DNA of 64,000 nucleotides from Opitutaceae bacterium (GTDB lineage Bacteria > Verrucomicrobiota > Verrucomicrobiia > Opitutales > Opitutaceae): positions 1-64,000 of the forward strand of contig NZNM01000140.1 in NCBI GenBank assembly GCA_002694885.1, written 5' to 3'. The notes under the pieces were generated by a model. The model was given only the letters and a program-made list of their open reading frames with translations, did no database searches and was not told the origin of the DNA. A program made the position numbers and the translations under genes. This document shows positions 57,659 through 64,000 of the stretch, one piece after another (position 1 is the stretch's first letter; the number at the start of each line of letters is the position of its first letter).

Positions 57659-59017
57659 ATGCACGTGTCTGATACAATTGTGGCAGTGGCCACTCCGAAC
57701 GGGGAAAGCGCGTTGGCGATGTTGCGGGCCACGGGCCCTGAATGCGAGTCGCTGTGCCGCTCGATCTTTCACCACAAAGGCTCCCTTCTGCCACGCCATG
57801 CTTACTACGATGCCTACCGTTCTTTGGATGGCGAGTCTATCGACGATGTCGTCTATTGCTTTTTCAAAGGTCCGCGTTCTTTTACTGGCGAAGATGTTCT
57901 GGAGATTTCTTGCCACGGAAATCCGCTTATCGCTACCCGGCTCCTCGAGGATTTGATTGCCAGGGGATGCCGCCAATCGGAACCGGGTGAGTTCTCCCGC
58001 CGAGCTTTTGAGAATGGCCGTATGGACCTAACTCAAGCCGAGGCGGTCATGGAGTTGATCCAAGCTCGAAGCGACAAGGCAATTCGCGCGGCCAACAATC
58101 AGTTGCGAGGAGCATTCGGAAGGCAATTGAATTCACTGAGGCAAAAGCTCATAGCCAGCATTGCTACTATTGAAGCGTACATCGATTTTCCCGAGGAAGA
58201 TTTGCCGCCAGAGGAGAAAGAAGTTTACGTTAGCGGTATCCAGGAACTTATGACTTATTGTTCCAGGCTGATCGACAGTGGGCGGTACGCGGCATTTTTG
58301 AGGGACGGGGTCAAAACTTTGATCCTGGGGGAGCCGAACGCGGGGAAGAGCTCCTTATTGAACGCTCTCTTGGGATTTGATAGGGCGATCGTTAGCAGAG
58401 AACCCGGCACTACCCGGGACTTTCTCAGAGAGCGAGTAATTATTGGAGATCATAGTATACAGCTACTGGATACGGCTGGCTTGAGAACTGCTCGAAATGA
58501 TATCGAACAGGAAGGCATTCGACGAACGATGGAGCTAGCGGATGAAACGGATCTGTTTCTGGTGGTGGAAGATTCCTCCGCCCCCTCCCCTAGCCTTCCA
58601 GATGGGATCCTCTCTCGGTTATCTTCGTCCAACTGTCTGCTGATCCGCAACAAAATCGATCTAGGTAAACAAGTGCCGGATGAGGCCGGAATCGAATGTT
58701 TCAGAAAAATAGAGCTATCAGCCCTGACTGGCGAAGGGATAGATCGATTACGATCAGCCATCGTCGATCTAATAGACTCGCACATCAGTTCAGACGAAGA
58801 CGACCTGATCTTGGTGAATGCCCGTCATAGCTTAGCCTTGGGCGATCTGAAATCCTGTCTTGAATCGGCTTTAATGAAGCTGGAAGCGGATGAGGCTATT
58901 GAACTCATCGCCAGCGATATGCGGGGAGCCTTGGATGCAATTGGCTCGATACTCGGGAAGATCGATAACGAATCCGTACTGGATGAATTGTTTTCGACAT
59001 TTTGTATCGGCAAGTAG
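57659..59017 (+). CDS. mnmE: tRNA modification GTPase MnmE
   Basis: The 452-residue protein has an N-terminal folate-binding domain, the G-domain with GEPNAGKSSLLNALLG, the G3 DTAGLR and NKID motifs, and the terminal FCIGK cysteine motif. With MnmG it makes the aminomethyl modification at U34 of tRNA. A 129-bp gap separates it from mnmG. Confidence 0.95.
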   Translation: MHVSDTIVAVATPNGESALAMLRATGPECESLCRSIFHHKGSLLPRHAYYDAYRSLDGESIDDVVYCFFKGPRSFTGEDVLEISCHGNPLIATRLLEDLIARGCRQSEPGEFSRRAFENGRMDLTQAEAVMELIQARSDKAIRAANNQLRGAFGRQLNSLRQKLIASIATIEAYIDFPEEDLPPEEKEVYVSGIQELMTYCSRLIDSGRYAAFLRDGVKTLILGEPNAGKSSLLNALLGFDRAIVSREPGTTRDFLRERVIIGDHSIQLLDTAGLRTARNDIEQEGIRRTMELADETDLFLVVEDSSAPSPSLPDGILSRLSSSNCLLIRNKIDLGKQVPDEAGIECFRKIELSALTGEGIDRLRSAIVDLIDSHISSDEDDLILVNARHSLALGDLKSCLESALMKLEADEAIELIASDMRGALDAIGSILGKIDNESVLDELFSTFCIGK

Positions 59018-59146
59018 ATGGGAGCGATGGCGGCCATCCTTTTACAAGCGCTTTACCTATCCTATCAATTTTGAGCTAATCCTGGAGCGTTTTTAGGCTG
59101 CTTTCTCGCTTGAGGTCCCCTACTCTCCTCGCCTTTATCGGCTCCG

Positions 59147-61000
59147 ATGGAAGATCGCCGAAAGGACTACGACGTTATTGTTTGTGGAGCGGGCCATGCG
59201 GGTTGCGAAGCCGCTTTAGCCGCTTCGCGAATGGGGGCTCGCACCCTAGTCCTGAGCGGTAACATCGACACAATTGCGGCTATGAGTTGCAATCCTGCCA
59301 TTGGTGGAGTCGCCAAGGGTCAAATCGTCCGGGAGATTGACGCGTTGGGCGGCGAAATGGCCATTAACACGGATGTCTCTGGGATTCAATTTCGTCTGCT
59401 CAATGCGTCCAAGGGCCCAGCGGTACAATCTCCTCGGGCGCAGTGCGACAAGAAGGTGTACGCCTTGCGCATGAAACACATCCTCGAGCATCAAAAAAAC
59501 CTGGACGTTTTCCAGGCCACGGTAACTGGGCTGATTTTCAAGGGAGTCGCTGTTGTCGGATGTCGGACGAATTTGGACGTAGAATTCTACGGCAAGACCG
59601 TGATCATAACCACAGGAACCTTCCTGCGGGGACTCATGCACATTGGAAAGAATAAAAATGAAGGCGGTCGTATGGGAGACTATTCGGCTAAGACGCTTTC
59701 AGGGAGTTTCTTGGATGCGGGTATTGAGTTGGAGCGATTAAAAACGGGGACGCCGCCAAGATTGCTGGGCCGATCGATCGATTTCAGCTGCCTTGACGAG
59801 CAACGCGGCGACGAGAATCCGACATTTTTCGCCTTCCACGACACGCGCCAGGATTCTGAAATGTTCCACGTGGAACATTCCGGCGAAACCTTTGCGGGCT
59901 GGGAGCCTGGAACGGACACGGTATCTTGCTGGGTAACTTACACAACGGAAGAGACGGCGGAAATCGTTACGAAGAATCTGACCCAATCGGCCATGTACAG
60001 CGGGGAAATCGCAGGTACGGGCCCTCGATATTGTCCTAGTATCGAGGACAAGTTCGTCAGATTCGAGGGTAGGCCGCGTCATATGCTCTTTCTCGAACCA
60101 GAGGGCAGAAACACGAATGAGTATTACATCAACGGACTATCAACGAGTTTACCGTTCGACGTTCAGATTGAGATGATCGTCACCATTCCCGGGCTGGAGA
60201 GAGCCCATTTGCTGCGGCCCGCCTATGCGGTAGAATACGATTTCGCCCCGCCAACGCAGCTATATCCCCACCTAGAGTCCAAAAAGGTGGAGGGGCTTTT
60301 TTTTGCCGGACAGATTAATGGAACGTCGGGCTATGAGGAAGCCGCCTGCCAAGGATTGGTAGCTGGGATCAATGCGGTTTTGAAGGTTAGGGGAGATGAC
60401 CCCTTTATATTGAAGCGCTACGATGGGTATACCGGAGTGTTGATCGATGATTTGGTAACTAAAGGCACGCAGGAACCCTATCGGATGTTTACAAGCCGGG
60501 CTGAGTACCGGTTGCTTTTCAATCACGGCAGTGCGGAGCTCAGGCTCCTGGATTATGCTGCCAGGTTTGGATTGGTATCACCAAGGCGGATCGAGCTGAT
60601 GAGGCAAAAGAAAGCCAGCGTCGAAAAGGCAAAAAAATGGATGGAGGCGAATCGAAACGGAGAGCAGAGTTGGGCTACCTTGGTACGAAGAAACGAGACC
60701 GCTCTAACGCTGCCTCAAGAAGTAGGGAGCTTGCCGCGAGAGGTTCTCGACCAGACGCTTTACGAGATCAAGTACGACGGCTATTTGCAGAGAGAGTTGC
60801 GGCAGATTGAGAAACTATCTAATGTTGAATCGGTTCGAATCCCTGACAATTTTGAGTTCCTGACTGTTAAAGGTCTCAAGCGAGAATCCGCGTTGAAGCT
60901 GAATGAGTTGAGACCTGCCAACTTAGGGCAGGCGAGTCGAGTAAGCGGCGTGAACCCGACCGACATCAGTATATTGCTGGTAGCGTTATCGGCTAATTAA
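59147..61000 (+). CDS. mnmG: tRNA uridine 5-carboxymethylaminomethyl modification enzyme MnmG
   Basis: The 617-residue flavoprotein has the FAD motif [21 protein letters not shown] in part, [21 protein letters not shown] in part, [11 protein letters not shown] and [19 protein letters not shown]. It is the partner of MnmE. Residues 239-244 (MFHVEH) are encoded by a perfect 18-bp palindrome that looks like a parS site, placed in a loop between conserved segments. The stop is followed by the phoB-like gene after 148 bp. Confidence 0.96.
   Translation: MEDRRKDYDVIVCGAGHAGCEAALAASRMGARTLVLSGNIDTIAAMSCNPAIGGVAKGQIVREIDALGGEMAINTDVSGIQFRLLNASKGPAVQSPRAQCDKKVYALRMKHILEHQKNLDVFQATVTGLIFKGVAVVGCRTNLDVEFYGKTVIITTGTFLRGLMHIGKNKNEGGRMGDYSAKTLSGSFLDAGIELERLKTGTPPRLLGRSIDFSCLDEQRGDENPTFFAFHDTRQDSEMFHVEHSGETFAGWEPGTDTVSCWVTYTTEETAEIVTKNLTQSAMYSGEIAGTGPRYCPSIEDKFVRFEGRPRHMLFLEPEGRNTNEYYINGLSTSLPFDVQIEMIVTIPGLERAHLLRPAYAVEYDFAPPTQLYPHLESKKVEGLFFAGQINGTSGYEEAACQGLVAGINAVLKVRGDDPFILKRYDGYTGVLIDDLVTKGTQEPYRMFTSRAEYRLLFNHGSAELRLLDYAARFGLVSPRRIELMRQKKASVEKAKKWMEANRNGEQSWATLVRRNETALTLPQEVGSLPREVLDQTLYEIKYDGYLQRELRQIEKLSNVESVRIPDNFEFLTVKGLKRESALKLNELRPANLGQASRVSGVNPTDISILLVALSAN
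59861..59878. promoter_or_regulatory. parS-like centromere site inside mnmG
   Basis: TGTTCCACGTGGAACA (59862-59877) is a perfect 16-bp palindrome matching the parS consensus TGTTNCACGTGNAACA; with flanking A and T it is 18 bp. ParB binds such sites near the replication origin. It encodes MFHVEH within mnmG, in the way known for other bacteria in which parS lies in origin-proximal genes. parA and parB are not in the window. Confidence 0.8.
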
Positions 61001-61007
61001 CCTGTTT

Positions 61008-61085
61008 GTAACCAACAACTTAAGGAAATTCGCTTAGGTTTTCGCTATTCCGCGATTCTTGGACTCGGCGTAACCGAATTGTAAC
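61008..61085 (+). promoter_or_regulatory. GTAAC direct repeats before the phoB-like gene
   Basis: GTAAC occurs at 61008-61012, 61070-61074 and 61081-61085; the last two are exactly 11 bp apart, one helical turn, as in Pho-box-type tandem sites. Autoregulation by the response regulator is possible, but the match to a Pho box is loose. Confidence 0.35.
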
Positions 61086-61148
61086 GCTTCGGCAGTTGCG
61101 CTAAACTAATGGATTCTAACACTTTTTACTGTTTTAAAGTCATTTAGC

Positions 61149-61853
61149 ATGGTCGCGACAGAACAGCCGAAAAAGATACTGGTCGTTGATGACGAGGTCG
61201 ATGTCACAGAGCTCCTCAGTTACAACTTAAAGCAGCGTGGATTCGTATCCCAGTCGGTGAATGATCCCAAGCGGGCCTTAGAGGTGGCGAAGACATTCAA
61301 ACCGGACTTGATCGTCTTGGACATTATGATGCCGGAGTTGAACGGTTTGCAGGTCTGTCGCATGATTCGGCAGGAATCATCCTTGAAAGGCATTCCGATT
61401 ATTTTTCTCAGCGCGAAAACGGAGGAGGGTGATCGTATCGAAGGATTCGAAAGCGGAGCTGACGACTATGTTTGCAAGCCATTTAGTCCTAAGGAGTTGA
61501 TGTTGAGAGTGTTAGTCATTCTCAAAAGGGCAGGGGATGCTGATGGCGGCGAAACCATTCTCCAAGTCAACGGCATCAATCTCGATGTGGAACATCACAG
61601 TGTACATGTCCACAACAAGTCGGTCGAGCTGACCGCCACGGAGTTTCGTCTGCTACGTTTGCTGATGCAGGAGCGCGGGAAAGTACAGACTCGGGAAACG
61701 CTTTTGCAGAAGGTTTGGAATTACGAGAACGACATGGAAACTCGGACGGTCGACACGCACATGCGTCGTCTGAGGGAAAAGCTGGGCGAAGAAGGATCTG
61801 GGCTTGAGACGGTTAGAGGAGTAGGGTATCGGATGGTTGAAAGCCGGTCTTAG
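61149..61853 (+). CDS. phoB: OmpR-family response regulator, PhoB-like
   Basis: The 234-residue protein has a receiver domain (ILVVDDEVDVTELL, phospho-Asp in LIVLDIMMPELNG, Lys in VCKPFSPKELM) and a winged-helix output domain (ELTATEFRLLRLLMQERGKV, TVDTHMRRLREKLGE, VRGVGYRM). It is closest in pattern to PhoB. It lies 15 bp before its kinase. The phosphate role is inferred; no pst genes are present in the window. Confidence 0.85.
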   Translation: MVATEQPKKILVVDDEVDVTELLSYNLKQRGFVSQSVNDPKRALEVAKTFKPDLIVLDIMMPELNGLQVCRMIRQESSLKGIPIIFLSAKTEEGDRIEGFESGADDYVCKPFSPKELMLRVLVILKRAGDADGGETILQVNGINLDVEHHSVHVHNKSVELTATEFRLLRLLMQERGKVQTRETLLQKVWNYENDMETRTVDTHMRRLREKLGEEGSGLETVRGVGYRMVESRS

Positions 61854-61868
61854 CGGCTTTAATCACCG

Positions 61869-63167
61869 ATGTCGTCGTATCTCCTTTTCGCTTTAGCGGC
61901 CCTGGTTGCGGTCATTTTCGCCTTAAAATACTATAAACAAAAAAGGGCGATTCGTCTACTGGCGGAGTCATTGTCCACTCGAACGTCGATCTTGACTCAT
62001 TCTAAGGAGTTTCGAGGGACGAACGAGAATTGGATTCGCCTAGTAGAAGAGCTGAATTCGCTATTGAGCGACATCGATCGGCTAGAAAAGCAAAGCTCGG
62101 ATCGGCTCAGGCAGATCGAAACGACGCTTGGAAACATCCAAGAAGGCGTTCTCATCATTGATCGCGACAACTACATTTTGCTAGTCAACGATGCGTTAAC
62201 CAAAGACTTCGAAGTTTTGAACGACAGCGTCGGCAAACGCGTGGAAAGCGCCCTGCATAGTTCGGAGTTTCTGGAATTTATCCGTGTAGTGAAACGGGAT
62301 GAAGGGGGTATTGGCCGGGAGATCGTTTTTTCGGAGCCAGAACAGGATATTTGGATGGAAGTGTCTGCTTCTAGATTGGAGGCTGCAGAGGAGGGAAAGG
62401 CGCCATGGTATCTCTTTGTCCTTCATAATATTACGCGCTTGAAGGTGTTGGAAAACATGCGGAAGCAATTCGTAGCCAACGCATCTCACGAGCTCAAGAC
62501 GCCGGTTTCAGTGATCAAGGGGTACGCGGAGACCTTGGTCGGAGATCATGGAAGCATGGTCGAAGAAGATCAGCTAAGGTTTCTCGACGTGATTCATCGC
62601 CACGCGGAGCGGTTGGCTCTGTTGATCAATGACCTTCTGAGTTTGTCTCGCTTGGAAAACGAGTCTCCATCGTTGCATTGGTCCAATGCGGATATTTTCA
62701 ACTGGATTAAGGAAGTTTCTTTCGATTACGGGCAAAGTTTGAAGGCTGATGGCCGCGATTTGATTATCGACCTGCCAGCAGGCGAATCGGCAACCGTACG
62801 AATCGACGTAGTGAAGATCCGCCAGGTACTGGATAATCTGATCGAGAACGCCCGCAAATACACCCCCGCTGAAGGCAAAATACGACTAGGGTGCACGGTG
62901 ATTAATAAGGCGGTAGATATTTGGGTTGAAGATGAGGGCCCGGGAGTTCCCAAGATGGACGTGGCCAAGATCTTCGAGAGGTTTTATCGCGTCGATAAAG
63001 GGCGTTCTAGGGACACGGGAGGCACGGGGCTTGGGCTGAGTATCGTCAAGCATATCGTGGAATGGCATAAAGGGCGCGTTTGGGCAGAAAACATAGACGG
63101 CAGGGGACTGCGGGTCACATTTCGCTTACCAATCGTGGAGATGCCTGCTAAAGCGGAGGTGGTTTAG
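61869..63167 (+). CDS. phoR: Sensor histidine kinase, PhoR-like
   Basis: The 432-residue kinase has one N-terminal membrane helix (SYLLFALAALVAVIFAL), a PAS domain (about 75-190, ERTTLGNIQEGVLIID-like) and a HisKA domain with the phospho-His in FVANASHELKTPVSVIKGYAETL in part. The ATPase motifs VLDNLIENARKYTP, DEGPGVP and GGTGLGLSIVKHIVEWHKG follow. It is the partner of the regulator just upstream. PhoR-like assignment follows the architecture. Confidence 0.85.
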   Translation: MSSYLLFALAALVAVIFALKYYKQKRAIRLLAESLSTRTSILTHSKEFRGTNENWIRLVEELNSLLSDIDRLEKQSSDRLRQIETTLGNIQEGVLIIDRDNYILLVNDALTKDFEVLNDSVGKRVESALHSSEFLEFIRVVKRDEGGIGREIVFSEPEQDIWMEVSASRLEAAEEGKAPWYLFVLHNITRLKVLENMRKQFVANASHELKTPVSVIKGYAETLVGDHGSMVEEDQLRFLDVIHRHAERLALLINDLLSLSRLENESPSLHWSNADIFNWIKEVSFDYGQSLKADGRDLIIDLPAGESATVRIDVVKIRQVLDNLIENARKYTPAEGKIRLGCTVINKAVDIWVEDEGPGVPKMDVAKIFERFYRVDKGRSRDTGGTGLGLSIVKHIVEWHKGRVWAENIDGRGLRVTFRLPIVEMPAKAEVV

Positions 63168-63251
63168 AACTTCGATCCGAACCTCAGGTATTATGGGGCG
63201 CGCCGTTTTTTAGAACGGTTCTTGGTTGCCCTGTTGGGTCTCCGGATTTTT

Positions 63252-63848
63252 ATGCCCGCCAAAGTGGTTTCTGAAGTCCATAAGAAGCATGTAGAGGCTC
63301 GCCAGGCGAGACTCAAAAAGGAGCTGGATTCCGTTCTTGGCAGTGTCGATCGGTTAGGCCTGGAGATTGGATGCGGTCATGGACATTGGTTAACCGATTT
63401 CGCGGCTAGTCAAAATAGCGGATTCTTTCTTGGGGTCGATCTGATTGGCGACAGGATTGAAAGGGCGAACCGCAAGGCCCAGCGAGCGGAGCTTGATAAC
63501 ATCGCTTTCATCAAGGCCGAGGCCTCGGAATTGATCGAGCTTTTGCCCAGAGGGGTATCGATTGAAGCTGTCTATCTTCTCTTTCCCGATCCTTGGCCGA
63601 AAAAGCGGCATTGGAAGAATCGGCTGGTAAATCCTGCGTTTTTAGAGCGATTGGCCGATCGGTGCTCGCGGGATTGCAGTCTCTATTTCCGTACGGACCA
63701 TGAAGAGTATTTCGACTGGGCATTGGACACCTTGGAATCTGTGGACTCCTGGAGCTTAATCGACGGAGCGGAATGGCCCTTCGAGCGAGAGACCGTTTTT
63801 CAAGCCAAGGCCCAGAGCTATCAATCTTTGGTGGCCGAAAGAGCTTAG
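63252..63848 (+). CDS. trmB: tRNA (guanine-N7)-methyltransferase
   Basis: From the ATG at 63252 the 198-residue protein shows the SAM motif LGLEIGCGHGHWLTDFA, the FLGVDLIGDRIERA strand, YLLFPDPWPKKRHWKNRLV (TrmB signature) and YFRTDHEEYFDWA. It methylates G46 of tRNA. A frame extension to 63222 is possible but has no support. It converges with a partial gene at the window end. Confidence 0.92.
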   Translation: MPAKVVSEVHKKHVEARQARLKKELDSVLGSVDRLGLEIGCGHGHWLTDFAASQNSGFFLGVDLIGDRIERANRKAQRAELDNIAFIKAEASELIELLPRGVSIEAVYLLFPDPWPKKRHWKNRLVNPAFLERLADRCSRDCSLYFRTDHEEYFDWALDTLESVDSWSLIDGAEWPFERETVFQAKAQSYQSLVAERA

Positions 63849-63854
63849 GCTCCT

Positions 63855-64000
63855 TTAGCTGTAGAACGCTAGAGCGACGACTTGCACCACGATCGCCAGG
63901 AATAGCAAAAGAACGCAAAACAGGTAGAACGTATCGAAAGACCGACGCTTGAAGAGCGACGGGTTTTTCGGTGGAGGGTTGTATTTGCTGCGACGCGATT
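63855..64000 (-). CDS. Partial small membrane protein (C-terminus only)
   Basis: The frame enters from the right edge and reads SRRSKYNPPPKNPSLFKRRS, then a single membrane helix (YLFCVLLLFLAIVVQVVALAFY) and a TAA stop at 63855-63857. The start lies beyond the window. It converges with trmB, with six bases between the stops. No family was recognised. Confidence 0.6.
   Translation of the reverse strand, partial: SRRSKYNPPPKNPSLFKRRSFDTFYLFCVLLLFLAIVVQVVALAFYS

Overview
The window looks like chromosome from a Gram-negative member of the Verrucomicrobiota, probably class Opitutia (Puniceicoccales/Opitutales relatives). The main clue is a complete exosortase system of the VPDSG-CTERM type, a form known mainly from that phylum. 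Supporting clues are outer-membrane barrel proteins, few Shine-Dalgarno sequences, and many intergenic palindromes that begin or end with GTAG/CTAC. This assignment is inference; no rRNA or tRNA gene was found.

Positions 1-1.8 kb are accessory: a hicB-hicA toxin-antitoxin pair and a decayed IS3-family transposase. Positions 1.8-13.5 kb form a protein-sorting island: a TPR lipoprotein (PrsT), a VPDSG-CTERM secreted protein behind a consensus sigma-54 promoter, the sensor kinase PrsK, exosortase C, the sigma-54 activator PrsR, an outer-membrane barrel, a vapC remnant and a second secreted protein with a VPDNG signal. The likely circuit is PrsK to PrsR to sigma-54 to the VPDSG protein, which the exosortase then processes. 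Positions 13.7-18 kb, on the minus strand, hold rhamnose/exopolysaccharide genes: rfbA, rfbB, an epimerase/reductase resembling the plant NRS/ER enzyme, and a Wza-type export protein.

Positions 18.3-24.5 kb hold a giant Ig/FnIII surface protein, an orphan PilC/GspF-like protein and a broken NtrC-type regulator. From 24.6 kb onward the content is mostly housekeeping: carB, purU, a TPR membrane protein, a six-gene arginine cluster argC-J-B-D-F-G, rplM-rpsI, a porin-like protein, a DUF423 protein, cca, a transaldolase interrupted by an amber codon, a SIS-domain protein, a lone RelE-like protein, pssA, dnaN, cinA-moaA, a short uvrC, gltB, a glutaredoxin, recA, mnmE, mnmG, a phoB/phoR-like pair and trmB. 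mnmG carries a perfect parS-like palindrome, so the right half may lie near the replication origin.

The most notable items are the sigma-54-controlled VPDSG-CTERM island, the NRS/ER-like enzyme that could explain the missing rfbC and rfbD, the nonsense codon in the transaldolase, the parS site inside mnmG, and a dense set of GTAG-type repeats, including two 126-bp mosaic elements and one copy that supplies the argG stop codon.
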